Positions 26,362 to 35,684 are shown, numbered from the stretch's first letter. The stretch is DNA of 64,000 nt from Alloacidobacterium sp035547425 (GCA_035547425.1 DASZUU010000014.1:1-64000); one strand, 5' to 3'. The notes: generated by a model not told the origin, from the sequence alone. Program-made: numbers and translations.

Positions 26362-28323
26362 TTAAAGCGGTCGATCCGTATACAGTGTTTTGTCGGAAAG
26401 CTCCTGCAATTTGTAGAGATGGCCGGCAAGCAGTGCCTCTACATGATCGTGGCGGTCGCCGGGCACGAAGAGAAACTTGCGCGGCCCGTTGCCCCAGATC
26501 GACAGCAGGTCTTTATCCTGAAGAAAAATGTGCGGAGCATCGGGATAGCACGATCCCCAGATCATCGATGTAGCTACGCCGTTCACCAGCAACGCCTGCC
26601 GATGGGTGTAGAAAATAATCGAAGAGCCGTCTGCCTGGTCGCCGTAGATGATCAGTTGATCCGCAGGCGAGGCGAGGCGGTTGATCGTATTTGCGAATGC
26701 TCGTGAGGAGAGCATCGGCTCAAAGCGGACGAAGGCAATATGCGCCGCGATGAGGAAGACTGCGGCGGTAAAGGCTACGGAGACTGTGGACTCAAAGGAA
26801 TGTCCCCGCTTGCGCAGGTACCATGCCACCACAGGCCCGATCAGCAGGGTCACGGCTGCCAGAGCCGCAGGCAGGCGCAACGCGGCGAACGAGGGGCCGG
26901 TGAGATCGAAGAAGTGCGAGGATGCAAGCGAATAGCTTCCGACGCCGCGATGCGCCAGCAGTGTGCCGATATCCGGCTCGAAGGGCAGCTTGCGCGAGGC
27001 CCACAATCCGCTGCCGAGCGCAATGGCAATCGCAATGCCGATGACGGCAAAGGCCGCATGCGCGCCGGTCAGCCACTTGCTTTTTGCGTTGATCCAGCGC
27101 CCGGCTTCCGGTGCTTCTTCAATCGCGCCCAGCGCGCCCGCCGTCAGCAGCAGTAGCGGAAAATACGCCGGCCATGTGTAGTATTCCTGATTGGTAGAGA
27201 TGCCGAAGAAGATCAGGATAAAGGCGGCGTAGATGGTGAGCAGCAACCCGGTGCGCGCGCGAAAGCGCACGCGCGCGGCCATGCCGGCTGCTTCATGCGC
27301 CGTGCTGCGCGCATCGAGAAAATGCAGGGTATTCGATGCGTCATAGCGCACATCGGCCCAGGCCAGCTTGCGATTGCGCCATGCGCGACGCAGCGCGACC
27401 GGGAAATAGAGGCTCCAGGGGAAAAGCCAGACCAACTGCCCCAGCCAGAAGACCAGAAAGGGCTGCTTGTTGTAGTCGTGCGGATACCGCTTGCCGAGAA
27501 ACCGCAGCACATGCTCATTGATGAAATAAAAGTAAAAGAAGCCATGAACATGGCCCGGAGTTGGCACGTTGCCGACCGGATTGCCATGGTCGGGATTTCG
27601 AATACCGGCCAGGATATGCCAGGGCGCGGCAATTGCAAGAAAGAGAAGTAGTCCTGTCAGGAGACGAAGCCGGCGCCACTTGCGCCATTCGCCGGAGATC
27701 AGCAGATAGGGAATTGTCGCCGCCAGGAAGAAAACCGGAGCGATCAGCCCCTTGGCGAGCACTGCAATGGCCAGTGCCGCATACATGCCGTAAATGCGTC
27801 CGGGCTTGCGGTCTTCGAGTCCCGTCAAAAACAGGTAAAGCGCCAGCGCGATAAAAAATGTCAGGATCGATTCGGGGATGAAGAAGCGCGTCCAGATGAA
27901 GACGCCGAAGCTGGTCAGCACTCCCAGGGCGGCATAAAAGGCAGCGCATTCGCTGTAAGCGCGGCGTCCCCACAGCCACGCCAGCACCGAGCAGGCAAGT
28001 ACGGCCAGGGTTTCCGGCAGGTGCGTGGCAAAGGTGTTATAGCCAAAGATGTGATAATCGATGGCCGCCATCCAATAGGGCAGAGGAGGCTTTTCGAGAT
28101 AGCGTATGCCGTTGACGTAGAGCGTCACCCAGTCGCCGCTTTGCGCCATATGCTGCGCGGCGTTGGCGTGGGTTGCGTCGGCATCGTCTAAAAGCGAAGG
28201 CGTAAACAGCGCCGCGAAATGCACGGCCAGAAAGACCAGCAGGAGCAGCGTCCAGGTGCGCGCAGCAGAAGAAAGAAGAGCAGGTTTGCGAGGATTGTTC
28301 CCAGGCAATATCGAGTCAACCAT
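26362..28323 (-). CDS. ArnT/PMT-like membrane glycosyltransferase (GT39/GT83 superfamily)
   Basis: The 653-aa polytopic protein starts at ATG 28323 (MVDSILPGN). It opens with a membrane helix followed by LLDDADATHANAAQHMAQSGDW, containing the periplasmic acidic motif typical of dolichyl-phosphomannose and aminoarabinose transferases. RYLEKPPLPYW is a hallmark of the ArnT-like PMT_2 group. About a dozen hydrophobic segments precede a C-terminal periplasmic domain. It probably moves a sugar from a polyprenyl-phosphate donor to lipid or protein outside the inner membrane. The open frame continues upstream across the CHAD gene on the other strand, but that part is antisense and is excluded. Confidence 0.88.
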   Translation of the reverse strand: MVDSILPGNNPRKPALLSSAARTWTLLLLVFLAVHFAALFTPSLLDDADATHANAAQHMAQSGDWVTLYVNGIRYLEKPPLPYWMAAIDYHIFGYNTFATHLPETLAVLACSVLAWLWGRRAYSECAAFYAALGVLTSFGVFIWTRFFIPESILTFFIALALYLFLTGLEDRKPGRIYGMYAALAIAVLAKGLIAPVFFLAATIPYLLISGEWRKWRRLRLLTGLLLFLAIAAPWHILAGIRNPDHGNPVGNVPTPGHVHGFFYFYFINEHVLRFLGKRYPHDYNKQPFLVFWLGQLVWLFPWSLYFPVALRRAWRNRKLAWADVRYDASNTLHFLDARSTAHEAAGMAARVRFRARTGLLLTIYAAFILIFFGISTNQEYYTWPAYFPLLLLTAGALGAIEEAPEAGRWINAKSKWLTGAHAAFAVIGIAIAIALGSGLWASRKLPFEPDIGTLLAHRGVGSYSLASSHFFDLTGPSFAALRLPAALAAVTLLIGPVVAWYLRKRGHSFESTVSVAFTAAVFLIAAHIAFVRFEPMLSSRAFANTINRLASPADQLIIYGDQADGSSIIFYTHRQALLVNGVATSMIWGSCYPDAPHIFLQDKDLLSIWGNGPRKFLFVPGDRHDHVEALLAGHLYKLQELSDKTLYTDRPL

Positions 28324-28353
28324 GATAAGTCCAAGGTTTAGGATATCAGTGTA

Positions 28354-29352
28354 ATGAGCCCGCCCATCCACAGGACGCAGCGAAAACCCGCTCCAGATGC
28401 GCATCTGGAGCATCTTCGGACGCTGACCGCAACGCTGCGTGAAAATCTGGAGAAGTGCGTGACCGATCCGGACGTAGACCCGGTGCATGACGTGCGCACC
28501 GGCACGAGGCGTGTTCAGGCTATGGTTGAGGCGCTTTTGCGCGAACGCGCCGATGAATCGCTTACCGGCATGGCCGGTAAATGGCTGCGACTTCTCAAAA
28601 AGATACGCCGCGCCGCGGCGCCCGTGCGCGACCTCGATGTACACCGCAAGCTGCTGCACAAGCTGGTGAAATATGGGAGCAAAGAAGAAGGCGCCGGCAT
28701 GACCACTCCCGGAAGCGACGTGACTGGGCCGTCGTCCGACGTTGTCGAAGCTCCCGCTGCGGCGCTTCCGACAAATGCCGTAGAGCACCAGGCGGAACAT
28801 CTGGATGCATGGCTGCACCATGCCCGCCAGCATCACGCCGCGAATCTGAAGCAAAAGGCGAAAAAGCTGCTGGCGAACTTCGATGAAGAAGCTGCGGCCT
28901 TCGATACTGCGTTGCAACAAGGACGCCGCACGCGCTGTCGTTCTCGCAGCGCAGCCGTTGTGGCTCTCGAATCTTTCGTCCGGTTGGTGAATGAGATGCA
29001 GCAGCTTGACGCGGGCAATCTGCACGATTTTCGCAAAGGTGCAAAAAAGGCGCGCTATATTGCGGAGTCAGCCGCAGAAGATGCGCACGCGATTGCGGTC
29101 GGGAAGGCCCTTAAAAAATTGCAGGATGATATTGGCGATTGGCACGACTGGCTCGTGCTCGCCGATGAGGCACGCGCGGCTTTGGGCGACGAGAGCAACG
29201 AACTGATCGGGCTGCTCGATGCGGAGCGCGACCGCCATTATGTTCTTGCAATGAAGACAGTGAATCGCCTGCGCGGCAAACTGCTGGGTGAATGGCTGGC
29301 TGTATCGCAGCCTCGGCGCAGATCAACAGCTACTAAAGCTACAAAGTTTTAG
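28354..29352 (+). CDS. CHAD-domain protein
   Basis: The 332-aa all-helical protein has two CHAD half-motifs. The first is VHDVRTGTRRVQAMVEALL near residue 45; the second is NLHDFRKGAKKARYIAES near residue 229. The conserved His, Arg and Lys residues are visible. CHAD domains bind polyphosphate and are often linked to polyphosphate enzymes. An acidic, low-complexity insert (about 108-145) separates the halves. It starts 30 bp from the divergent ArnT-like gene and is followed by ppx and sixA-type genes, supporting a polyphosphate-associated role. Confidence 0.9.
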   Translation: MSPPIHRTQRKPAPDAHLEHLRTLTATLRENLEKCVTDPDVDPVHDVRTGTRRVQAMVEALLRERADESLTGMAGKWLRLLKKIRRAAAPVRDLDVHRKLLHKLVKYGSKEEGAGMTTPGSDVTGPSSDVVEAPAAALPTNAVEHQAEHLDAWLHHARQHHAANLKQKAKKLLANFDEEAAAFDTALQQGRRTRCRSRSAAVVALESFVRLVNEMQQLDAGNLHDFRKGAKKARYIAESAAEDAHAIAVGKALKKLQDDIGDWHDWLVLADEARAALGDESNELIGLLDAERDRHYVLAMKTVNRLRGKLLGEWLAVSQPRRRSTATKATKF

Positions 29353-29477
29353 TGTGAGGATGGCAAACTTTGGGCAGGAATGGCAGCTCTAGTTTCCTTC
29401 CATGCGACATGAGTCTTTCCGCATCGTGTATCTTTCTTGCGAGAACCAAAATTTTTCTGTGAGCGCCTTTAAAAAGC

Positions 29478-31007
29478 ATGCAGACGTTTGCCGCAATCGA
29501 TATAGGTTCCAACTCCTGCCGTCTCAAGATCGCCCGTGTCGTCAATCACCAACTCAAGGTTCTGCACGAAGATCGTGAAGTCACGCGTCTTGGCGGCAGT
29601 GTTTTCGAGACCGGGCTGGTTTCGCCGGAATCGATGGCGGCCACGCTCGATGCTCTCAAGCGTTTCTACCGTGCGACGCAGCAACATGGCGCTGATAAGG
29701 TGCGTGCCGTGGCCACGGCGGCCATGCGCGATGCCCGCAACGCCCGCGCTTTTCTTGCCTGGGTGAAAGACGAAACCGGGTGGGAGGTCGAGATCATCTC
29801 CGGCCTGGAAGAAGGCCGCCTTATCCATCGCGGCATCATGAGCAACGAAACCGGCACCGCCGGGCGCTGCCTGCTCATCGATGTCGGCGGCGGGAGCTGC
29901 GAAATTTCGCTCTCCGAGCGCAAGCGCATCAAAGAAACGATCAGTGTGCCGCTCGGCGCGGTGCGCCTTACTGAAGAATTTCTGCACAGCGATCCGCCAT
30001 CGAAAGAAGACATCGCTCGTCTCAAGCAGTTCATCGCACGCGAGCTGCGCCGCGCCGAGCGGCGCGTGAAACCGGTGCGCGTGCAGACCGTCATTGCAAC
30101 GTCCGGCACGGCTGCTGCGCTGGCCGAAGCCGGCCATGTGCTCGACAAGCAGCGCGCCGGGAGCAAAAGCAATCTCACGCCCACGCAAAGCGTCCGCAAG
30201 CTGACGGAAAAGCTGACGAAAATGCCGAACGATGAACGCATGCATATGCAGGGCGTTGGGCCGCGCCGCTCAGAGATTATCGTTGCCGGGGCGCATGTGT
30301 ATGCGGAGCTGCTGGAGGCATATTCGCTGCCCGGCTTTCGCTATTCTCCCATGGGCCTGCGCGACGGCATCCTGGCCCAGATGCTTGCCGAGCAGGACCC
30401 GCGAGCCACGGCGCATCAGCAATTTGAGCGCGACCGCTGGCAAGCCGTGCTTGAAACCTGCCGCAAATACGGCATCGACCTGCGCCAGGCCGAGCCGGTG
30501 CGCCAGCACGCCGCGCAGCTTTTTCGCGATCTCGAGCGTGTTCACAACCTTCCCCAGGAGTATCTGGCATGGCTGGAAGCGGCAGCGATGCTGCGCGATA
30601 TCGGCAAGTTCATGAACTATCAGGGCTACCACCGCCACGCGCAGTACATCATCGCCAATTCGGAGTTATTTGGATTTACACCTGTGCAGCGCGTGATTGT
30701 CTCAGCGATTGCGCGCTATCTGGGCAAGAGCCGTCCCGAGCCGACCGGCCGCACCATGCGGCAGGTTCCACCGGAAGAGCACGAGCATGTAAAGCGAGCG
30801 GTGGTGTTGCTGCGGCTGGCGGTTGCTCTGAATCAGGACCGCGCCAGCGACGTCTTGAAAGTGAGGGTGCGCGTTTATCCCAAGCAGGTGCTGCTTGAAA
30901 TTTTTCCCGGACGCACCGGGGCAGAGTTGGAACTGTGGTCGCTCCGCAAGGAATCGGCTTACTTCCGCGAAGTCTTTCGCAGGGATCTCTTCGCAACTTT
31001 GGCGTAG
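29478..31007 (+). CDS. ppx: Ppx/GppA-family exopolyphosphatase
   Basis: The 509-aa enzyme has the ASKHA phosphate-binding motifs AAIDIGSNSCRLKIA (N-terminus), VRAVATAAMRDARN, LLIDVGGGSCEISL (about 132-145) and VPLGAVRLTE. A C-terminal HD-like domain contains AAMLRDIGKFMNYQGYHRHA and HVKRAVVLLRLAVALNQDR. It should hydrolyse terminal phosphates of polyphosphate and possibly pppGpp. The last 49 bases overlap the opposite-strand SixA gene. Upstream is the CHAD gene on the same strand. Confidence 0.93.
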   Translation: MQTFAAIDIGSNSCRLKIARVVNHQLKVLHEDREVTRLGGSVFETGLVSPESMAATLDALKRFYRATQQHGADKVRAVATAAMRDARNARAFLAWVKDETGWEVEIISGLEEGRLIHRGIMSNETGTAGRCLLIDVGGGSCEISLSERKRIKETISVPLGAVRLTEEFLHSDPPSKEDIARLKQFIARELRRAERRVKPVRVQTVIATSGTAAALAEAGHVLDKQRAGSKSNLTPTQSVRKLTEKLTKMPNDERMHMQGVGPRRSEIIVAGAHVYAELLEAYSLPGFRYSPMGLRDGILAQMLAEQDPRATAHQQFERDRWQAVLETCRKYGIDLRQAEPVRQHAAQLFRDLERVHNLPQEYLAWLEAAAMLRDIGKFMNYQGYHRHAQYIIANSELFGFTPVQRVIVSAIARYLGKSRPEPTGRTMRQVPPEEHEHVKRAVVLLRLAVALNQDRASDVLKVRVRVYPKQVLLEIFPGRTGAELELWSLRKESAYFREVFRRDLFATLA

Positions 31008-31486
31008 ACCCCGCGCAGAATGCGGGGATCGACCAGCCAGCTCAAAATGCCGGGGCGCCGTGTGCAGTCCACGCGGGCAATGGCCCCTTTGCGCAGGCGG
31101 ACATTGGCACGGTTGGGAGACGCAATCAGCGAGCCGAGAAATTGCGGCAGATTGGGATTGTGTCCTACAACAAGCACATTCTCATAACGGGTAAGCCCCG
31201 CGACGAGCTCCTGAAATTTGGCTACGCTTGCTTCGGGCGAAAGCGCATCGGATATCTGAATCTTTGAATCATAGCCGACTTCCGTGCCTACTAAAGATGC
31301 TGTCTGCAAGGCTCGCTTCAGCGGGCTGGAGACGATCAGATCAAACTGCACATTCAGTGCATTGAGATAGCTGCCGATCAACAGGCATTGCTGCTTGCCT
31401 TCTTTATCCAGGGGACGTTTTACATCGAGCAAAGGGTTTTTGCGGCTCGTGCCTGCGTTCGCATGACGTAACACATAAATATTCAT
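30959..31486 (-). CDS. sixA: SixA-like phosphohistidine phosphatase
   Basis: The 175-aa histidine phosphatase has the catalytic RHA(N) motif IYVLRHANAG (His8), the SSPLKRALQTA segment and a second His in LVVGHNPNLP. SixA removes phosphate from phosphohistidine on signalling or PTS proteins. Its 3' end overlaps ppx by 49 bases on the opposite strand (30959-31007), an unusually long tail-to-tail overlap. An alternative reading as a broader-specificity phosphatase cannot be excluded. The conserved partnership with ppx and CHAD fits a phosphate-control module. Confidence 0.92.
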   Translation of the reverse strand: MNIYVLRHANAGTSRKNPLLDVKRPLDKEGKQQCLLIGSYLNALNVQFDLIVSSPLKRALQTASLVGTEVGYDSKIQISDALSPEASVAKFQELVAGLTRYENVLVVGHNPNLPQFLGSLIASPNRANVRLRKGAIARVDCTRRPGILSWLVDPRILRGVYAKVAKRSLRKTSRK

Positions 31487-31826
31487 AAAGAATTTGTGAT
31501 CGACAATAAGGCCGAAAGATGGCCTCAGCGATTTTCATCTGATTGTAACAATGCTGTCAGCAGAAAAACCGTTTTGCCGGAGTTGGTACAGGGGAAGGCA
31601 ACGGCTCTGGCGGATATCCCGGATCGATGCCCGGCGCTCCGGGCTCCGGTGGCGGAAGCGGTTCCGGGTCCGGTTCCGGTTCCGAGGATGGTCCCGGAAT
31701 CGGGTTCGGCAAAATCCCGGGATCAATACCGGGAACAGTATCGAACTGTACCGTGGGCATCTGCGACAACAACCAGCGCGCCAATGGATCGGGAAATTGC
31801 ATAAGCGACTGAGAGTGGGAGATGTA
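31487..31826. other. Gap holding only a doubtful proline-rich reading frame
   Basis: This 340-bp stretch between the SixA and methyltransferase genes has no well-supported gene. Its middle is a repetitive GGTTCCGGGTCC-like tract that is Gly/Ser-rich on the plus strand and Pro/Glu-rich on the minus strand. Confidence 0.5.
31557..31802 (-). CDS. Possible small proline-rich protein
   Basis: An 81-codon frame reads MQFPDPLARWLLSQMPTV and then a Pro/Glu/Asp repeat of the form PDPEPLPPPEPGAPG. The ordered PxP spacing is better than expected from random frames, and similar proline-rich small proteins exist in Acidobacteria to my recollection. No Shine-Dalgarno sequence precedes the ATG. The complementary strand reads as Gly/Ser repeats, so the bias may come from the DNA repeat itself. 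Confidence 0.35.
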   Translation of the reverse strand: MQFPDPLARWLLSQMPTVQFDTVPGIDPGILPNPIPGPSSEPEPDPEPLPPPEPGAPGIDPGYPPEPLPSPVPTPAKRFFC

Positions 31827-32483
31827 CTAGGCGTTATAGGTTGTATGCCACAATTGACTAACCAGTAACCCACCCAGCCAGGAGCGCTCGCGCTCACAAA
31901 TAAATCCAGCGTTTCGCAGCGGAGCTTCATGATCGGGAAGAGCGCGCACGCGAAGGCCGGTCAACCAGCCAAATGACTGATAAAGCAGGGAGATAAGCAA
32001 CTTTCCAGCCAGGCCCCGGGCGCGGCCTGAGGGATAGGCAAATTCGGAAACTACCCAGATGGCTCCTCCCGGCGCCACCCGTGGCCGAATGCGCGATACC
32101 AGGGAATTGAGCTCCGTCTGGAAGAGGCAATCGAGCGAAAAATGCGTAATTATCAGGTCGTATTCTTGCGAAAACGGTAGAAATTCGCGCATATCGGCGC
32201 AGATTAAGGTGACGTTTGCATGCATTTCAGGCGTTAGCCTCCGGGAGAGCTGTTCGAGCATTGCGGGGCTGATATCCACGACGTCGGCCTGCAATCCGGG
32301 ATTTTTCCGGAGCAACTTCTCTAAAAAACGCCCATCTCCGTCACCCAGAACCAGCGCTTTTCGCGCATTTGCCAACTCAGGGAGGAAGTGGAAGCGGCAG
32401 CGCTCCAGGGCCGGCCCAAAGGTAAGGTATTCCAGCCAGCGATAGGGCCGGGCAAGCCGATCAAAGTTAGGGGGACGGCTCAC
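31827..32483 (-). CDS. SAM-dependent methyltransferase
   Basis: About 218 aa from a GTG at 32483 that overlaps the preceding TGA (GTGA, 32480-32483). The class I methyltransferase core is clear: ALVLGDGDGRFLEKLLRK (SAM loop), ADVVDISPAMLEQL, LICADMREFLPF and a late YDLIITHFSLDCLF. The substrate is unknown. It is coupled to the UbiA-like membrane protein upstream, so a lipid or quinone-type small molecule is a reasonable but unproven target. A longer reading to 32582 would only add residues antisense-like in character. Confidence 0.82.
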   Translation of the reverse strand: MSRPPNFDRLARPYRWLEYLTFGPALERCRFHFLPELANARKALVLGDGDGRFLEKLLRKNPGLQADVVDISPAMLEQLSRRLTPEMHANVTLICADMREFLPFSQEYDLIITHFSLDCLFQTELNSLVSRIRPRVAPGGAIWVVSEFAYPSGRARGLAGKLLISLLYQSFGWLTGLRVRALPDHEAPLRNAGFICERERSWLGGLLVSQLWHTTYNA

Positions 32484-33331
32484 CGCATCCAGGCTGCAAA
32501 GAGCAGCGGCGTTAGGAGCGCGGCGTCGGCGGCAACGCGCAACTGCAAAGTGGTCAGGCTGGTTCGATGGCGCGCCATCCATAGCAACAGCAGGGCGCTC
32601 AACGTTGATGCCAGCAAGAGGCAGAATCGGCTGCTGTTGTTCAGGCTGAACACGGCGAGCGTTCCGGCCAGAACGGCTGCCGAGGCGGTTAGCATTTGCA
32701 GATGCCGTCCGGCCCAGAGCGCCGCGCCTTCCCAGCTTTCGATCGCAACGCAGTTAAGCCAGCAGAGAACAGCAAAAATCACCACCAGCGGAAGCAGCTC
32801 TGCGCGGGCATTCTCGGCGCGAGCCCAGGTAGGTACTGCCGTGGCCGCGGCAAAAAGGATGCCTACGGCTAATTCCTTCGGAAGCCAGCGCTCGGCCCAC
32901 TGACCATGAGCGTGCACCAGTAAAAAATAAAGCGCGGCAATGACGAAGACGCCGGCGTCTTCCATGCGAACCGTTGGGGACATGCGCGTAAAGACAACCC
33001 AGGCAAAAACCGGAGTGATGATGTACCCCATCACCAGAAACACTGCCCTGTGCCGCAGATAAAAGTAATGGCGCTGGCGCAGCTGCGTTTTCTTTGTACT
33101 GTCAAGACCGTCCAGAATACGGTCCGCAACATAGATCAGCCACGTGCCCACAGCCAGCAGCAGGGGCGCCAATGGAGGCAGCTCAAGATGCGCAGCTTTT
33201 CCAAAGCTCCAGCACCAGAGGGCGGCAACCGTGGGCGCATCAAGGCTGAGCAGATGCCAGTAAATGGCCACCGATGCCGGAATGCTGACGCTTCGGGTTA
33301 ATTCGGAAAGACGCGGAACAGCAAGTGCCAC
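32480..33331 (-). CDS. UbiA-like polytopic membrane protein
   Basis: The 283-aa protein has about eight hydrophobic segments. A YVADRILDGLD stretch after the second helix recalls the first Asp-rich motif of UbiA prenyltransferases, and NCVAIESWEG later may replace the second. The match is partial, so prenyltransferase activity is tentative. It is the first gene of a two-gene minus-strand operon with the methyltransferase and is divergent from lipA. Confidence 0.6.
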   Translation of the reverse strand: MALAVPRLSELTRSVSIPASVAIYWHLLSLDAPTVAALWCWSFGKAAHLELPPLAPLLLAVGTWLIYVADRILDGLDSTKKTQLRQRHYFYLRHRAVFLVMGYIITPVFAWVVFTRMSPTVRMEDAGVFVIAALYFLLVHAHGQWAERWLPKELAVGILFAAATAVPTWARAENARAELLPLVVIFAVLCWLNCVAIESWEGAALWAGRHLQMLTASAAVLAGTLAVFSLNNSSRFCLLLASTLSALLLLWMARHRTSLTTLQLRVAADAALLTPLLFAAWMR

Positions 33332-33517
33332 ACCTTATTGTAAAAGGACGGCAAGGCTCCTACCGGTAGAATGACCAGTCAGTGAGACGCGCAATGAAGT
33401 GGCATGTACAGGAAGCGAAAAGCAATTAATTCGTCTCACTATCGACCTCAGCGCATTTCCTAAATTCCGGAATGGTAAAGATGCTGCCCGCCCGGCACGG
33501 TACAATAAAAGGTTGCC

Positions 33518-34435
33518 ATGGCCACTCCCGCAGACCTGATACAGATTGATCTTGCTCCGCGCAAGCCAGCGCCCAAGCCGGAATGGCTGAAGGCACGCGC
33601 CCCGGTGGGCGATAACTATCACGACCTGAAGAAGCTGGCGCGCAGCCTGAATCTGCACACGGTTTGCGAGTCGGCGCACTGCCCGAATATCGGCGAGTGC
33701 TGGAATCATCGCACGGCCACCTTCATGATGCTGGGCAATACCTGTACGCGGCGGTGCGGATTCTGCGCTGTGCCGAAGGGGCGTCCGGATGCGATTGATT
33801 TTGATGAGCCGCGCCGGGTGGCGGAAGCCGTGGCTACGTTGGGGCTGAAGTTTGCCGTGATCACGAGCGTGAATCGCGATGACGATATTCTGGGGGGCGC
33901 GCGCGCCTTTGCCATGGTCATCGAGGAGATTCGCAAGCAGGCTCCGGGATGCCAGGTAGAAGTGCTGGTTCCGGATTTTCAGGGCAATGAGGAAGCGATT
34001 CGGACTGTGATCGAAGCGCGTCCGGAGATTCTGAACCACAATACGGAGTCGGTGCCGCGCCTTTATCGCGCCGTTCGCTCGGGTGCTCGGTATGAGCGCA
34101 CGCTGCGGCTACTGGAATATGCCAAGGAGTTGAATCCGACGGTCACGACCAAGTCCGGCGTGATGGTCGGGCTGGGCGAAGAGATGGATGAGTTGTTGCA
34201 GGTGTATCGTGACCTGGCAGCGGTGGGAACCGATGTGCTGACGATCGGGCAGTACCTGCGGCCTTCGAAGGACCATCTGCCGATGGCTCGCTACTATACG
34301 CCCGATGAATTTGCCTTTATGAAGCAGGAAGCGCTGAAGATGGGCTTTCGCCACGTGGAATCGGGGCCGCTGGTGCGCTCCTCATATCATGCGCATGAGC
34401 AGGCCTATTCTTCCGGCGTCACGATGCTGATGTAA
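33518..34435 (+). CDS. lipA: Lipoyl synthase
   Basis: Radical SAM enzyme that inserts two sulfurs into octanoyl-E2 subunits. The auxiliary cluster motif is Cys50, Cys55, Cys61 (CESAHCPNIGEC), and the radical SAM cluster is Cys76, Cys80, Cys83 (CTRRCGFC). NHNTESVPRLYRAVRSG and the C-terminal VRSSYHAHE are also family features. At 305 aa it is of normal length. No lipB lies nearby. Confidence 0.97.
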   Translation: MATPADLIQIDLAPRKPAPKPEWLKARAPVGDNYHDLKKLARSLNLHTVCESAHCPNIGECWNHRTATFMMLGNTCTRRCGFCAVPKGRPDAIDFDEPRRVAEAVATLGLKFAVITSVNRDDDILGGARAFAMVIEEIRKQAPGCQVEVLVPDFQGNEEAIRTVIEARPEILNHNTESVPRLYRAVRSGARYERTLRLLEYAKELNPTVTTKSGVMVGLGEEMDELLQVYRDLAAVGTDVLTIGQYLRPSKDHLPMARYYTPDEFAFMKQEALKMGFRHVESGPLVRSSYHAHEQAYSSGVTMLM

Positions 34436-34446
34436 AGTTGACGGTC

Positions 34447-35127
34447 CTAATGCAGCGCGACTTTGGGCAGATTCCAATGCTCGTGCACCGCGACCATACG
34501 CAGCGTAAAACAGACGGCAATGCCAATAGTGGTCGCGACTGCAGGACGCGCTTTGAACTTTAAGGCCAGGATCATGGCTGCGGCTCCAGCCAGAGCTGCA
34601 GCCGCATAGACATCGGAACGCAGCACGGAAGGAATGCGCGCGAGCAAGACGTCGCGGACGGTTCCACCGCCGACGCCGGTGATTCCGCCCATGAGCATCG
34701 CCAGAAAAGGGTGGATGTTGTAGTCGAGGGCCTTGGCGGCTCCGGCGACGGCGAAGAGAGCCAGCCCTGCGGCATCGAGGCCGGTGATCAGCGAGGCGGG
34801 CACGCGATTGACGAAGCTGCTCTGGAAGAAGACGACCGCGCCGCCAAGGAAGGCGCAGGCGGGATAGCGCCAGTCGCGAATGGAGTTGGGCGGAATGGCT
34901 CCGATGAGGACGTCGCGGATGATGCCTCCGCCCAGCGCCGTGGAGAAGGCCAGCACCATGATTCCGAGGACATCGAGATTGCCCTGGATGGCTGCCGACG
35001 CGCCTTCGACGGCGAAGACGAAGGTGCCGATGAGATCGATGGCGAGCAGCAGATTGGCAGAATGGAACTGAATCGGAAGGCGTTTGCTAGTAATCACCTG
35101 GTCTCCTGCAGACGAGTGGTATGGCAT
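34447..35127 (-). CDS. TRIC-family (UPF0126/YadS-like) membrane channel
   Basis: The 226-aa protein has seven predicted helices arranged as an internal duplication. Each half holds a Gly-rich kinked motif, FSTALGGGIIRDVLIG and ITGVGGGTVRDVLLA. Bacterial TRIC channels are homotrimers conducting monovalent cations; glycine transport has been proposed for some relatives. It is convergent with lipA (11 bp gap). The first 23 residues are hydrophilic, and the true start may lie slightly downstream. Confidence 0.9.
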   Translation of the reverse strand: MPYHSSAGDQVITSKRLPIQFHSANLLLAIDLIGTFVFAVEGASAAIQGNLDVLGIMVLAFSTALGGGIIRDVLIGAIPPNSIRDWRYPACAFLGGAVVFFQSSFVNRVPASLITGLDAAGLALFAVAGAAKALDYNIHPFLAMLMGGITGVGGGTVRDVLLARIPSVLRSDVYAAAALAGAAAMILALKFKARPAVATTIGIAVCFTLRMVAVHEHWNLPKVALH

Positions 35128-35246
35128 CTATTTGCCTAAACACATATTCTTAATGTACAGGGCTGTTTTGGGCTGCTCCCCGCGCTACTTTTCCTGCCGC
35201 AAAGGGTTTCCGGAAAATTGAGCAGCCAATCCCAAAGGAGAAGTGA

Positions 35247-35684
35247 ATGAAAAAAAGACATGCCGGGCTGTTGTTTTGCGTGCTTGTCATCTTTTTATAT
35301 CCGGCACGGGCATTGCATGCCCAGACGCGCGTGAGCGATCGTGATGTGGAAGCCCTGATGCGCAACCTGAAGGACGATTCGAAGTCCTTTCGGGAGAATT
35401 TCGACAATGCGCTGAAAAAGAGCGCGATTCGGAGAACCAGCCAGGAGAAGGATGCCAAGGGCCTGGTGGCCAGCTTCGAAAAGCAGACGGACTCCATGCT
35501 GAGCGAGTTCAGGAAGACCAGAAAGGGCGATGTTGCGGTGGAAAGCACGATCAGCAACGCGCAGGAAATCGAGCGGCTGATTCACAACCTGCAGCTCGAT
35601 CCCAAGACGCTGGGAGAGTGGGAGAAGATACGCACGGAGCTGCAGCATGTATCGGCAGCTTTCGGCATTCATGTATCCATGTAG
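35247..35684 (+). CDS. Small secreted helical protein, function unknown
   Basis: The 145-aa protein has a signal peptide (KRHAGLLFCVLVIFLYPARALHAQ). The mature part is charged and predicted helical (DRDVEALMRNLKDDSKSFRE). No cysteine, lipobox or catalytic motif is apparent in the mature region. AAAGGAGAAG precedes the ATG. It sits upstream of frr in the same direction with a 75-bp gap. No role can be assigned. Confidence 0.75.
   Translation: MKKRHAGLLFCVLVIFLYPARALHAQTRVSDRDVEALMRNLKDDSKSFRENFDNALKKSAIRRTSQEKDAKGLVASFEKQTDSMLSEFRKTRKGDVAVESTISNAQEIERLIHNLQLDPKTLGEWEKIRTELQHVSAAFGIHVSM

Noticed and set aside
28324..29025. N-terminal extension of the ArnT-like gene across the CHAD gene
   Set aside because: It is antisense to a well-supported CHAD gene and lacks membrane character; ATG 28323 gives a normal family start.
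31627..31812. Gly/Ser-repeat frame on the plus strand in the SixA-methyltransferase gap
   Set aside because: It mirrors the Pro-rich minus-strand frame; at most one strand can be coding and the Gly/Ser reading has no gene-like start.
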